Positions 1 through 10,492 are shown, counted from the stretch's first letter. The stretch: DNA of 64,000 nucleotides from Bolinopsis microptera (GCF_026151205.1 NC_087076.1:10886902-10950901), one strand, 5' to 3'. Numbers and translations: made by a program. The notes: generated from the letters alone by a model not told the origin.

Positions 1-168
1 TGGAGGTGGAGCTATTCCCAGTCTCTCACATCTCTGTCTTTCTTGTATGTACCATTGTCGGTGCTCCTCCTCTTGTCGTTTTATGCCTTCAATGTAGCGA
101 TACCATCTCTCTTCCTCCCGGTACTGGCTCCACTCTGATTCTAGTTGTCGCTGTTCGGCCTCCCAAAT
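1..168 (-). CDS. ZFR-like protein, internal exon (Arg/Glu/Trp-rich segment), partial gene
   Basis: The minus strand reads open for 56 codons across this exon after an acceptor ending TTTCATTTCAG at 179-169. The peptide is rich in Trp, Arg and Glu (IWEAEQRQLESEWSQY, then EEERWYRY) and ends GIAPPP at the window edge. In vertebrate ZFR an RW/E-rich coiled stretch of this type follows the third zinc finger and precedes the DZF (nucleotidyltransferase-fold) domain, so this exon should lead into the DZF part outside the window. The acceptor is phase 0. It can be joined in frame to the phase-0 donors of either zinc-finger exon upstream (451-1461 or 2152-3072). The paralogue at 451-1461 aligns better here, through its PSKR and Lys/Arg-rich tail. 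ZFR proteins bind double-stranded RNA and pair with NF90-type partners; that role is inferred from the family only. Confidence 0.6.
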   Translation of the reverse strand, partial: MWEAEQRQLESEWSQYREEERWYRYIEGIKRQEEEHRQWYIQERQRCERLGIAPPP

Positions 169-450
169 CTGAAATGAAATGGGCGTTTATTTCAATGATT
201 AGTACGTGTTTACAACAACTTATGACTTATGATAAGGGCCGAAAAGTGGGATATAATATTTACAAATCTGTAGTGATGTTGCTACATGTAACTTGTGTTG
301 TAAATTATGTAACTTATTTGTTTTGAAGAATTTGGTGCATACTGCAATAGCCACTTGTGTTTTGCTTTACAAGTAGCAACATCAATGTAAACTTTCTTAA
401 AGTTGGTCGGAATATAACTAGAAATCCTAGAATTCTTAAATGAATATGTT

Positions 451-1461
451 TTAGAACCGAAAAATTAGGTACATGAGCAGCAGGTTACGTAGTATTAATA
501 AAACCTTGAATTCACTATCTAATCTGGATGTTTTAGCCTCTTTACGAGATATCCTCTTTTTAGCAGCTAGCAGGCAGCTTTTCAGTCGTTTACTGGGCTG
601 CATTTCAACAAACATTTCAGGATCGTATTTCTGTTTGTAAGCAAGTCTATGTCTTCTGCCCTTAACGTGGAGTGCTCTTGAATTAAGGTCTGTTATCTCA
701 CAGTCACATAGCGTGCAGCGATAGGACACTCCGCTACTGGATGTTACCGTTTCCATCAGTTCCTCTCCAACTACCATGCTATCAGAACTTTGGAAGCTTG
801 AATTTGGAAGTAAGTTATCGTTCACTGGCATGTTTTGTTTCTGACGTTCATTGACCTTTTTTAAATGTCTGTTTCCGTTAACATGGCTGTTAAATGAATC
901 TAAACTTGTGCACTCGACTGAACAAAGTTCACAATTCCACGGTTGTTTCGATGAAGCAGAATCACGACTGAGGTGAGCAACTTTTCTTTTGTGAAGAGCT
1001 CCAGAAAAGTGGCTATAAACGGAAGCTTTAGTCGCACAAGTAACTTTACAAATGTCACAAAACTCGGGGGTAGGCTTTTGTCTCACTCTTTTGCCACGGT
1101 CATGAGTGTAAGATTCTAGATTTGATTCAGCAGTCAGGGGTATTTCTGGCTGAGCAATTATAACGGCATTGTTAGGGGTAACAATAGAATCGACAATAGA
1201 GACTTGCAGAGGATTGTAGATTGCACCAACGATAGGAGATGCGGTCACGTAACCAGGTGAAGTGTATGTCACATCTACAGTAGCTGACCCAACAGGTCTG
1301 TCAATGTAGAGGGCAGGACTGGCCACGTAGGTGCTGTAACTTGAGGTGTGGGCTCCATACGAGGTATTGTAGGTAGAGATTACAGTTTCAACAGGAGCTT
1401 CAACAGGAGGGATCGCGTTTTGTATTAGGGTAGCTGGCCCCCAGTATGGAGCGTAAGACAT
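451..1461 (-). CDS. ZFR-like zinc-finger exon, paralogue A (three matrin/JAZ-type C2H2 fingers)
   Basis: The reading frame is open from an upstream Met, but I start at the Met at 1461 (MSYAPYWGP) because the neighbouring paralogue also begins MSYW. A Tyr/Ser/Thr-rich low-complexity region of about 130 residues is followed by three C2H2 fingers of the dsRNA-binding matrin/U1 type: FCDICKV..H..H, WNCELCSVEC..H..H and YRCTLCDCEI..H..GRRHRL. The third finger ends in the GRRHRL-YK-K element typical of ZFR. The frame runs to a stop at 451, but coding probably ends at the donor AAG|GTTTTA near 507 (phase 0), which would splice in frame to the exon at 1-168. The donor is weak (GTTTTA), so the exact end is uncertain. 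RNA binding is expected from the family; the specific function is unknown. Confidence 0.7.
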   Translation of the reverse strand: MSYAPYWGPATLIQNAIPPVEAPVETVISTYNTSYGAHTSSYSTYVASPALYIDRPVGSATVDVTYTSPGYVTASPIVGAIYNPLQVSIVDSIVTPNNAVIIAQPEIPLTAESNLESYTHDRGKRVRQKPTPEFCDICKVTCATKASVYSHFSGALHKRKVAHLSRDSASSKQPWNCELCSVECTSLDSFNSHVNGNRHLKKVNERQKQNMPVNDNLLPNSSFQSSDSMVVGEELMETVTSSSGVSYRCTLCDCEITDLNSRALHVKGRRHRLAYKQKYDPEMFVEMQPSKRLKSCLLAAKKRISRKEAKTSRLDSEFKVLLILRNLLLMYLIFRF

Positions 1462-1500
1462 TAACCTATAGATTAGGGTTTCACAATTTGTGGATATCAA

Positions 1501-2085
1501 AATGAGTTAGATTTGTGGATATTTGTGGATAAACCAGAGTCGAGGGTGGCCGAAAAGTTGTGACACGCATATTTGGATATCTAGCTCTACTATCATTAAC
1601 ATTTAACAACTAACAAATCTTTGTGATCTGAGAATTTTGTAATTATCTAGATCGTCTTCACATATTCGAATTTCAAGAGTTTTTAAAAAACATTGCCCTT
1701 TCGATTTTTGTTATTCAGATATAATATGGCGTGTAAGCTAGTGCTGCAAGTTTCAGTGCCTAAAAAATTACTGAATGTTCGATATCATTGCAATTAGGAT
1801 ATTGGAGGATGGCTAAAGCATCGTGCCTGTCAGGCTTTACTTACGTTTCAGGCTTTACTTACGGTTAATGTGTTAAACTGGCTATAATATGACAACAGAC
1901 AGCCCTATTTTTAGGAATTTGGTCACAACTTTTGGGCCCCAGAATATGACGAAAAATATTATTAGTGATAAATGATCCCAACAAGATTTTTAATTTTCGA
2001 ACTTGACAGCTCTTAAAAACGAATTACCTTAATAGACGAAATGAGCTTTTTGAACTTATTAAGATACAATGATGAGATAACGAAC
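1501..2085. other. AT-rich spacer between the two ZFR-like exons
   Basis: No coding exon is visible on either strand. A short repeated phrase GTTTCAGGCTTTACTTACG occurs around 1830-1863. If the two zinc-finger exons are separate genes, the promoter of paralogue A should lie here. Confidence 0.4.
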
Positions 2086-3072
2086 TTAGCATAAAATTAA
2101 AAAGGAGACAATATTCGAATTATAGGAATAATACTGATTGGTTTGGCTAACCTCTTTGTAAGAGCCGTTATCCTCCATACCAGAGTCTGATCTCTTTGAA
2201 CCCCCACGATATCCTCCTCTCCCACCTCTCGCATTGTGAGCCATCTTCTGTCGCTTGCTGGCTGGCAGATCCACCTTCAAAGTTTTATCGTACTTTTTCT
2301 TATATTCTAGTCTGTGACGTCGACCTTGAATATGAAATTCCTTGGCTGTGGCATCCATAAAGCTGCAATTGCACATGCTACAGAAAAATATGGTCCTCTT
2401 CGTCGTGGAATCATATTTGGTTTCTACGAATTCCTCCCCAACTTTTTCAGCTTTGTTTGTTGATTCTTCAGGGTTGAGAGGAGTAATATTATCAGGAATA
2501 GGCTTTCCAAGTCTCTTGTGCAGCTGAACTTTCTTATCATGCTTAGAACCTTTGATGTGGGCCTGAAAAGCTTCACTAGTAGTACTGGTTATGTCACAGA
2601 GAACACACTGGTAGAAACCAGATTTGGGAAGTTTGGGATCAGCATCGGCACCTTGCTCAGCTTTAGCGGCTTTCTTCAAATGCTTTGATCCATCCAGATG
2701 AGCTTTATATGTTGCAGCTGTTCCACATGTTATTTTGCAGATCTCACAGTAATGAACAGCCTGCACAGATCCAGCATTATAGCCTCCACGTCCGCGACCT
2801 CTTCCGCCGGTAGTCACGCGCCCAGTTGCCTTGTACTGGGCCTGCTTTATCTGATTCCAGTCTTGTGTGTAGTAAGTTACTTTTCCTGCAGGTTTAGAAT
2901 AGCTCGAAGCTGAAGGGTAAGAGACATTTGGGGTAGAGGTAGTATTGGATGTACTATATGTGACATATGATGGGTTTGCAGCACTGCTGCCAGCAGGATT
3001 GTATCCTGGTATTAAGCTGTTTTTCGCCTTGCTATAAGTACCACCGGCACTACTACTACCCCAATAGCTCAT
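2086..3072 (-). CDS. ZFR-like zinc-finger exon, paralogue B (three matrin/JAZ-type C2H2 fingers, RGG tail)
   Basis: This starts at Met 3072 (MSYWGSSSAGG). It has a Ser/Tyr/Asn-rich region, an RGRGRGG patch, then three fingers: YCEICKITC..H..H, YQCVLCDITS..H..H followed by LHKRLGKPIPDN (a spacer that vertebrate ZFR shares almost exactly), and FFCSMCNCSF..H..GRRHRLEYKKKYD. An RGG-rich tail (GGRGGYRGG) follows. A donor GAG|GTTAGC at 2152/2151 leaves phase 0 after 307 codons. The frame then runs on to a stop at 2086, so either a short intron-retained form or splicing to a downstream exon is possible. It lies about 0.6 kb upstream of paralogue A on the same strand with the same finger order. The two are either tandem duplicate genes or alternative first coding exons of one gene. 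Assignment to the ZFR family is firm; the gene model beyond the exon is not. Confidence 0.75.
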   Translation of the reverse strand: MSYWGSSSAGGTYSKAKNSLIPGYNPAGSSAANPSYVTYSTSNTTSTPNVSYPSASSYSKPAGKVTYYTQDWNQIKQAQYKATGRVTTGGRGRGRGGYNAGSVQAVHYCEICKITCGTAATYKAHLDGSKHLKKAAKAEQGADADPKLPKSGFYQCVLCDITSTTSEAFQAHIKGSKHDKKVQLHKRLGKPIPDNITPLNPEESTNKAEKVGEEFVETKYDSTTKRTIFFCSMCNCSFMDATAKEFHIQGRRHRLEYKKKYDKTLKVDLPASKRQKMAHNARGGRGGYRGGSKRSDSGMEDNGSYKEVSQTNQYYSYNSNIVSFLILC

Positions 3073-3793
3073 TTATTACCTAAAGAAGTAAAGGATTACC
3101 TTCAAATAAAAGATTTCATAAGAGCATGGACATTTAATTCAACACATTGCGGTAACTAACATTCATACTTTATCACTGCAATTGAACAGGCTGTTACCTG
3201 ACTCGTTTGACTTTAGATAGAAATTTTGATGTGTTCTTTTATTTACAGGTTACCCTTAAGATTAAAGATGCCCAATATACCAGCATGTGATATTCATAAG
3301 TTTAGTAGTTTGCAGATGAAAAACAGCTTGACCATAGGATTTTGAAGATGCAAATAAACTCGAATATCATATTATCAGAATTAGAAAAAAATGCCATAGA
3401 AAGCTATTCAAATACATGTTAACTGAACGAAAATCTCACCATGACATTTCAACGAAATCTTATGATTCAAAACTCATCAGCTTTAAAAAGTAATTCTTAT
3501 TAGACTCTCAGCCCCATTCCATGTGTTAACAATGTAATCTAAGATTTGGAATGACCAGTTCAATTACCACATCACAATCTCATAACAATTTATCTATAAA
3601 TAACTAAGCTTGCCGATTTTAGGCATTGACAGTAAACATTTTTCAAGATAAAACCTAAACCTTAGAAAAAATTCATCCACTTATAAATTAGAGAACGTCC
3701 AAATGTTGCTATGATATAAAGTTTATTTACTAATAAACGTGAAGCAATGCTTGCATTGTTCTATATAAAAATCTAGTTCAAGTCACTGTGGAT
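3073..3793. other. Spacer holding the VDAC 3' end
   Basis: No coding signal is seen. On the minus strand an AATAAA polyadenylation signal lies at 3727-3722, about 70 bases past the VDAC stop codon. The rest is AT-rich sequence between VDAC and the ZFR-like gene. Confidence 0.4.
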
Positions 3794-4630
3794 TTAGAGG
3801 CTGGCTTCAAGGGAGATTCCATGACTTAAACCGGTCAGGGTTTTGGCGTTAACCTGGTTGGAGAATGTAGCCTCCAGCCATGGCTTCACTTTGTGGGTAA
3901 CGGAGAGGGTGGTCTTTCCGCTGCAGTCGATCTTCATCCTCAGAGCAGTGGCTTTGTCAAGAGTGTGTTTGGCACCAAAGTTGAAAGCACATCCGTTGGT
4001 CTGGTTGTTCCAGTTCAATGAAGCAGCAACTTCAGTATCATCATTTACTTTGTGATGGACAAGTCCTTCAAACAGGGATAGATCTTTCACGAATCCAACA
4101 AAGCTGAAATCGTTCTGAGAGTAGCCAACAGCGAGGGTGTTCTTGGTGAGCTTAGACTTTTCTGTGTCGAATGCAACCTCAACACCTCCTTGTACTCCAC
4201 TGTATTCTCCGACAGCTGTGGCGTTCAAAGTTGGTCCAGCAAGGTCAAGGTTAGCATTGAAGGTTCCATTGAAACAGTCCGTTTTGTATGCTGTTTTGGC
4301 AACAGCACCCTTCTTTCCCGAGGCAGCATTAACAACTACCTCAAGGTCGAGTTTGAGTCCTTTGCAAATCTTATCTTCGACAATAAGATTAGTTTTGGTC
4401 ACATTCTCAGAAGTCCATTTCTCCTTGAGAGTAAATCCCTCGGAGGGAGAACCAGATGTCTCAAATGAAGCGACGAGAGCATCGTTCTTCATTTCGAAGG
4501 TAGGGCTCAGAGAAATACCAGATGATGTCTTGGTTTTCACGGTCAGTTTGTTGCTGCCGATGGAGAAACCCTTGTTGAACACATCTTTGGCAACCTTTCC
4601 AAGGTCAGAGAATGTTGGTGGGACAACCAT
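3794..4630 (-). CDS. VDAC: Voltage-dependent anion channel (mitochondrial outer-membrane porin)
   Basis: The 278-residue product is close to the usual 280-283. It begins with the amphipathic N-terminal helix typical of VDAC (PTFSDLGKVAKDVFNKGF), followed by alternating beta strands of a 19-stranded barrel. It aligns with animal VDAC1-3 over its whole length, including FTLKEKW, GKKGAVAKTAYK, LDLAGP, AFDTEKSKLTKN and the C-terminal LTGLSHGISLEASL. VDAC carries ATP, ADP and metabolites across the mitochondrial outer membrane. I start at Met 4630. A longer frame exists upstream, but an acceptor TCTCATTTCAG at about 4654-4644 lies 13 bases before this ATG, implying a 5'UTR intron. The coding part has no intron, unusual beside its heavily split neighbours. 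The sequence is divergent, with a Cys/Asn pair in TDCFNGTFN. Confidence 0.93.
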   Translation of the reverse strand: MVVPPTFSDLGKVAKDVFNKGFSIGSNKLTVKTKTSSGISLSPTFEMKNDALVASFETSGSPSEGFTLKEKWTSENVTKTNLIVEDKICKGLKLDLEVVVNAASGKKGAVAKTAYKTDCFNGTFNANLDLAGPTLNATAVGEYSGVQGGVEVAFDTEKSKLTKNTLAVGYSQNDFSFVGFVKDLSLFEGLVHHKVNDDTEVAASLNWNNQTNGCAFNFGAKHTLDKATALRMKIDCSGKTTLSVTHKVKPWLEATFSNQVNAKTLTGLSHGISLEASL

Positions 4631-4654
4631 GATGCTAAGAGAGCTGAAATGAGA

Positions 4655-5257
4655 GTAATTAGTTACAATTAAGTACATAATTCATTATTCAATAAATTTA
4701 CATATAACTAAGACCAATGTGTGAAACTAAGGGAAAGATACGTTCATCTGAAAGTTCAATGAAAACTGATACTGTCCCAGAACAAAAACGAAGACATTTT
4801 TTTAATCACAAGGTTGACGAGATATCAGTGAGTTAGTCAAGACACTAAATTCTGTGTAGAAAATTAGAATTTTAATTTCATTTTGTGGACAAGTTAAACA
4901 TTGAGATGGTTTATTAGAACTAAACCTACAGTATGAATAAGGGCGTGGAAACACTCTTTAATGAAGTAATAAACACGAGTAGAAAGTTATGTAAATATAT
5001 ACTCAGCATGAGCGCCTCAGAAAGTTAAATTACAATGTATTAAAACATACAATACACATATAGGGAGTAGTTAAGGATCCATTGAATCCATGCAATCTCC
5101 TCAAATAACTCAGCCAGATGATAGCATAGGAAACTTAATTGAGGGGCAGAATCAAAAATTAGTTCTTTAAACAAATTGAAATAGGCTAAACAATACTGGT
5201 AGGATGTAATGAAAACGCGTTGACTAAACAGCTTAGAAACCGGTTCGGCACGAAAGT
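4655..5257. other. Non-coding stretch upstream of VDAC
   Basis: AT-rich, with no convincing exon on either strand. It should hold the VDAC 5' untranslated exon and promoter, but no recognisable core element stands out. Confidence 0.35.
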
Positions 5258-5261
5258 TTAA

Positions 5262-6608
5262 GGGGGCATACACCAAAACAGTGGTTTGTGCCGTCCAGAC
5301 CAAATGACCTCATAGGCAGTTCAGTGACCTTCTAGCGCACCGTTTCCACACCAAAAAAAATTATTTTGAGAATACCCATTTTTGTAATCGACCATTTCCT
5401 GGTTAAGAGTGCATTTTCGGAAAAAATTATTTTGTGGTTGAGACGCTATAAGTTAATCATTTCTTGCGGTATCGGGTTGAAATTTTGCTCGCCGTTTATT
5501 CACATCTATTTCAAGGTGTGTGTAAAATCTTGATATCGTATCTAAAAAGGCTGGTGTGTTATGAATTTTTAAAGTCAAAAAGCTAAAATTGTCCTTTTCA
5601 GGCTTATTTTAACAAAAAGTCAGTCAGGGAAGATCGGATTATTTGATGCTTGACATCAAATTGTTCTCTGAATTCTGGCGCAGTTTTTGATGCCCTCAAA
5701 AATGTTTTTACTCATTCACCTTCTGATCTATTGGACCTCAAAGCCAAACAACAAATTAAGACACATTTTTCGTTTTTAATATTTACCGATTTTTCCAAAA
5801 TTTTGATAGGAATGTGCTAGTGACTTTTTGAAGGGTGCAAAATAACCGCAACTAGCACATTTATATATGAGTTATGAACAAAAAAACACCCTAAAATGCT
5901 TCCCTTTGAAGTTATGGGAGAGAATGTGATTTTTTGGCTTTGCAGATAAAAAATCACATTCTCTCCCATAACTTCAAAGGGAAGCATTTTAGGGTGTTTT
6001 TTTGTTCATAACTCATATATAAATGTGCTAGTTGCGGTTATTTTTCACCCTTCAAAAAGTCACTAGCACATTCCTATCAAAATTTTGGAAAAATCGGTAA
6101 ATATTAAAAACGAAAAATGTGCCTAAATTTGTTGTTTGGCTTTGAGGTCCAATAGATCAGAAGGTGAATGAGTAAAAACATTTTTGAGGGCATCAAAAAC
6201 TGCGCCAGAATTCAGAGAACAATTTGATGTCAAGCATCAAATAATCCGATCTTCCCTGACTGACTTTTTGTTAAAATAAGCCTGAAAAGGACAATTTTAG
6301 CTTTTTGACTTAAAAATTCATAACACACCAGCCTTTTTAGATACGATATCAAGATTTTACACACACCTTGAAATAGATGTGAATAAACGGCGAGCAAAAT
6401 TTCAACCCGATACCGCAAGAAATGATTAACTTATAGCGTCTCAACCACAAAATAATTTTTTCCGAAAATGCACTCTTAACCAGGAAATGGTCGATTACAA
6501 AAATGGGTATTCTCAAAATAATTTTTTTTGGTGTGGAAACGGTGCGCTAGAAGGTCACTGAACTGCCTATGAGGTCATTTGGTCTGGACAGATTTGGTGT
6601 ATGCCCCC
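5262..6608. mobile_element. Foldback element: 1.35-kb near-perfect palindrome flanked by TTAA
   Basis: The left half (5262-5935) is repeated in reverse complement by the right half (about 5948-6608) with only small differences, one being about 12 extra bases near 5277-5293. The spacer at the centre is about 12 bases (5936-5947). The ends read GGGGGCATACACC and GGTGTATGCCCCC and are bounded on both sides by TTAA (5258-5261 and 6609-6612). TTAA target duplications are the signature of piggyBac and Kolobok transposons, so this is most simply a non-autonomous element of one of those groups made of two long inverted repeats. The frames inside it are mirror images of each other and I do not regard them as genes. 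Confidence 0.85.
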
Positions 6609-6992
6609 TTAAGTAGCTCATTAATAGCAGTTTGTTTGCTCAGATAATGCCTTCTGAGACTGTGATATTTAATACTTTATTTGTAGGCCACCAGCACGCT
6701 CTAAAGCAAAACAAGAGTGTTTCGGTGAAGCTTGATTATTGACGACGAAGCTGTTACATCACGCACATCTAGCAAGATGACTGATAGGATAAAATTTCGA
6801 ATAGACGTGAATACAGAAACAGACATATTTACGAATACAAATTGGATTACCGAGATCCAAGTAGGCAAGATCAAATCAAATCAAATCAAAATATAATGAC
6901 ACAAACATCATCACACATCATCAAAAATATATCTACTAAAGTTTTAAAATTATTTTAAATCTATTCGCCTAAACAACCAAGTTAAAATGAAT

Positions 6993-7428
6993 GCGGCTAT
7001 TATGTGTTACATGCGCACCAGGATTAGATTCTCAATCCTCAGGAGCACCCTGATAGCGGTCAGGGGTGAGAGAGGGAGACGGCAATCGTATACATTGCCA
7101 GTCAGTGTAACTTCGTTTAACTTGATACCTGCCACCATGGACTATGAATGTTTCTAGACACTATCCTTTTGATATTGAGATATTGGTATCTCAGATCACG
7201 TGTACATCGTTCCTTTTTTTATGACACAGTAATTTATTGACACTCATGTCAGCTATAATTTTAATCATTGAATCAGTATTTTTATCTATTAACTTATTAC
7301 ATATTTGTGCTCTGCTTTAGCATCACTTGACTATTAAAGTTCAGGCCATGACCTTATAGTCAGCCAATTGGCCATTGCTATATTATGTGTATATTGTTTG
7401 AATATTCTTTTCTTCTGTAAAAAAAATA
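6993..7428 (+). mobile_element. 5'-truncated LINE copy 3 (3' end only)
   Basis: From about 6993 the sequence matches the 3' end of the larger LINE copies at 12876-13308 and 14939-15400 almost base for base, including the shared end ATTGTTTGAATATTCTT. It is bracketed by a 14-bp direct repeat AAGTTAAAATGAAT at 6979-6992 and 7429-7442, the target-site duplication of target-primed reverse transcription. It contains only the last part of the endonuclease-domain frame and the 3' untranslated region, so it cannot move by itself. Confidence 0.9.
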
Positions 7429-7639
7429 AAGTTAAAATGAATCTAATTTACATACTTTCCACTACTATATAAGTTGATAAAGCGTTTTTTAGCAACATGA
7501 GGATTACACACAAGATATTCATTGTGCTTCTCTTTATTAGTAGCATAATTTAATCCATCAATCTTTCCTATTATATATATTTCATCCGAAACATACCAAA
7601 AATAACTATCATTTATACAGATCCGTTTAAAATAGTTTT

Positions 7640-8095
7640 TTTAAAAAGCCTCTAATCTTATTTTAAAACTTAACACAGTCCCACAATTTTTGACATCCGA
7701 GGGAAGTTTGTTCCAATTAAATATGGTCTCACCCTCTCCAAGAGAAAAGAACTGTGGACTTTCTTCATTTTACTGCTACTTTTACTTTTATTTGACGGAT
7801 GTTACTCGCCTAAATTTCTTTGAAGTAGCGCGCACCGCTTTCTTCTCGATGGCAAGTGCTACGAAGTAGCGCGCGCCGGGCCAGATCATCATTAACAATG
7901 GTCAACTTTTACTGCATCTACTGTTTAATACCACATTAAGACCAGATCTTCTCATACTGAACTAACAAGCTCCGTAATTGGCCAAACCACTTATCATTTT
8001 AAAAGATTCAATGAGGTCCCCACGTATTCGCTGCTCTGCCAGCGTTATTAAATTAAGGATGTCCACTCGACAACTGTATATGGAAGAGTACCCAT
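7640..8095 (-). pseudogene. Decayed LINE reverse-transcriptase C-terminal relic 1
   Basis: On the minus strand, pieces in shifting frames match the conserved tail of jockey/CR1-like reverse transcriptases: RIRGDLIESFKMISG near 8035-7985, then NKLPSDVKNCGTVLSFK near 7715-7660. The phrase RGDLIE-F is a hallmark of the thumb region of such proteins. Stops and frame breaks lie between the pieces, so this is a dead fragment. A GC-rich island around 7820-7880 separates the two parts. Confidence 0.6.
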
Positions 8096-8099
8096 CTCG

Positions 8100-8510
8100 T
8101 CAATCAGACAAAAGATGGGCAAAGACAAAAGATATTGGGCAAGATTTATTTACGACTTATTAGTTTTGTGTCACGATAGAGTTTAGTGAATTAATCAACC
8201 TGGTGCATAATTTATATCAAATCTAATCAAAACTTGTCATTTGACATAGTACGTTGCATGCCACTTTTCGCGCGTGATATTGGGATACGAAACATGTATC
8301 AACTTGTCATGTGTTGTATGACCCGCCGCGCACGAGTGCGCGGCTCCCCTGTATCGTCAGGGCTATAGTGAAACGACGTCGTGGGGGTCACAACTTGATA
8401 CAACACACTACATAGAAAAATAACTATTTCTTCTGTCTTCATCATATCAAATTTAAAGGTAATAATTTATCAAATATTAATCATGAATAAAAACAACATT
8501 TAAAAAATGT
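8100..8510. other. Repeat-like spacer between LINE relics
   Basis: No coding signal. A GC-rich patch at about 8317-8400 (CCGCCGCGCACGAGTGCGCGG) stands out from the AT-rich surroundings. Its origin is not recognised. Confidence 0.3.
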
Positions 8511-8689
8511 AATTTATTCATACTATACTTCCCAGTGAAGTAAAGATTCATAAAACGTTTCTTGCTACGTACATGATAAGGATGAAACCACAGATAATAA
8601 TTGTGTTTTTCCTTATTACTGATATAACTGGTACCTTCAATTCTTGTTAAAACTTCTTTCGAAACATTCCAAAAATTAAAGTCATTTAC

Positions 8690-8880
8690 AATACATTTAT
8701 ATTAGAAATCATGTTCTTTTTAAAACTTTCCAATCCAATTAACAATTTTAAGACTCAAAACTGTCAAGCAGTTCTTCACCTCCGAAGGGAGTTTGTTCCA
8801 ATAAGGAACAACCCGCTCTGGAAGAAAAGAACACTGAAGATTCTTTACCTTTATCACACTTTTACTACATCTATTGGATG
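8690..8880 (-). pseudogene. Decayed LINE reverse-transcriptase C-terminal relic 2
   Basis: The minus strand reads FLPERVVPYWNKLPSEVKN and then LTVLSLKIVNW, the usual end of a LINE open reading frame. It resembles relic 1 in order and wording, so both derive from related elements. A hAT-type MITE is inserted close by at 8934-9227. No intact frame survives. Confidence 0.6.
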
Positions 8881-8933
8881 AAACCAGATTAAGACCTGAT
8901 CTGCTTTACTACTTTACATTTACTATGCAAATG

Positions 8934-9227
8934 CAGTGGCGTAACGAAGGGCCCTGCTGACCCTGCTGTGCAGGGGGGCGCCGTCTTAGGGGGGCGCCAA
9001 ATCGTCGTTTGAATGTGGGACAATTTCGAAAACTTAACTAAAGTACTAGCAAAACTGCGCGTTTTGCTCTAGATACACACTTTTTTTAGAGATTTTACCG
9101 GCGTATCCTCTTAAATCGCCTAATTTGTTCAATTTTAGGGAGGGGCACCAAAAGGAGAGGGGGGCCAACAGGGGGGGGGGGGCGCCTTTTCGGCAGGGGG
9201 GCGCCAACAGGCAACGTTACGCCACTG
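8934..9227. mobile_element. hAT-type MITE (294 bp) with 8-bp target duplication
   Basis: The terminal inverted repeats read CAGTGGCGTAACG (8934-8946) and CGTTACGCCACTG (9215-9227), the classic CAGTGGCGTA terminus of hAT elements. Both sides carry the 8-bp direct repeat TGCAAATG (8926-8933 and 9228-9235), as hAT transposase produces. The inside is GC-rich, with GGGGGGCGCC stretches and a run of G near 9170-9182, and codes for nothing. Confidence 0.95.
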
Positions 9228-9476
9228 TGCAAATGTACTATTTTTCTGCCACTTACACTGTGGTGTACTTTGGTTCCGCATTGTTAAAAGATTGACCTTG
9301 CACTTTGCCCCGGGTCATGATATTTCGAGAAAAAAGCGGCACACTCTATTTTGAGTAAATTTAGATGACTATCATCCGTCAAGTACTTCTCCAACTACAT
9401 AATGTGATTTGACTGAATGAATTAATTTAAATTATTTACATTTTTCCATCCTAAATTTACATTTTTCCATCCTAAA

Positions 9477-10112
9477 TGTCTTGGCAAGTCTGCACCAGTG
9501 GACAGTGAACGGTGGGTTTGTCAGAAATGTAGGGATAATGTAGAGAACCAGCAGATCATTGATGCTCCTGACGAGGAAAATGATATCTGTTATAACTGTC
9601 CCGTGTGTAGGAGTGTTGTGGGGGATTCGGATAAGGCATTGGGTTGTGATGGCAGTGAAGAATGGTTCCATGCACCTTGTTTGTTTATCAGTGAAACCGA
9701 GTACGCTGAGATGGATAATGAAGAGATATGGTTTTGTGATACTTGTCAAGCAGTGAAAGCAAACAAAATTAATTGGGGCTCAATGGTTGGTGAAGAGTTG
9801 ATAGCTGAGAAAGTCCAAGCTGTTTATCAAGAGATGGTGACATGGAGAAAGAATCTTTTCCTAGTTCCCAGAGGTAAATCAGGTAGCGACTTAATAAAAG
9901 AACTGACTCGGCTCATCCTCTTATTTGCAGATGCTACCAAGTGGGAAAGGCTATCGTTCGCACTGGTTCATATCTTCTTGCCAATCATGTTGCAAAAACC
10001 GTCAAGCAAGTCAAAAGCAAGAGACCATGTAACATATCTCACCAAGCGTTTGGTTAAATGGAAAAATGGAGAACTTGACGATCTAATCAATGAAACGAAA
10101 AGTTTTCAATGA
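9477..10112 (+). pseudogene. LINE copy 1: PHD zinc-finger N-terminal region
   Basis: The frame has no ATG start. GTG at 9498 is simply the first possible codon in the track, and the same frame stays open upstream (GKSAPVDSERWVCQKC). After WVCQKC comes a PHD finger in the C4HC3 pattern: CPVC, CDG, EWFHAPC, WFCDTC (residues about 35-80 of the frame). PHD fingers bind histone tails; in retrotransposons this may guide target choice. The region ends WKNGELDDLINETKSFQ and a stop, after a duplicated phrase AATGAAACGAAAAGTTTT (10090-10126). In related elements I would expect one continuous protein into the reverse transcriptase, so this copy looks broken here. Confidence 0.7.
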
Positions 10113-10339
10113 AACGAAAAGTTTTATTTTACATTCCTTTAATCATAAATAAAATAAGAGCTTAAACCACGAATTAGTTAGCTAGAAGTAAACTTGAGGA
10201 AATATTTTTGGTGATTGTATATAATTATTTAAAAAACTTTATTTGGTTGTTAGTATTTTTACTATGGTAAGTGGTTGAATTTAGTGAGACAAGGTCAGTT
10301 TCTCTATTATCTTAGAAAAATTTCTACTTTACAGTAGGC

Positions 10340-10492
10340 AATGCTGAGTGGCAGGAATGAGGGACCAAAACGCTTGGGGCTTACAATGGCCCATTTACAA
10401 ACCACTTCAGACATGGCAGTGATGTCATTTATGCTTAATTCGTCTGAAACTGACCCTACTGCACTTCTAACATTCTATAAAAATCTCTTCTA
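10340..10492 (+). pseudogene. LINE copy 1: short frame between PHD and RT parts
   Basis: A 50-codon ATG-initiated frame (MLSGRNEGPKRLGLTM, later TDPTALLTFYKNLF) occupies the gap between the PHD frame and the reverse-transcriptase frame. Its composition is protein-like and it may be the remaining piece of the region that joins the two in an intact element. I do not recognise the sequence. Confidence 0.3.

Noticed and set aside
3843-4652. Plus-strand frames opposite the VDAC gene
   Set aside because: The minus strand gives a full-length VDAC; these are shadows with no family match.
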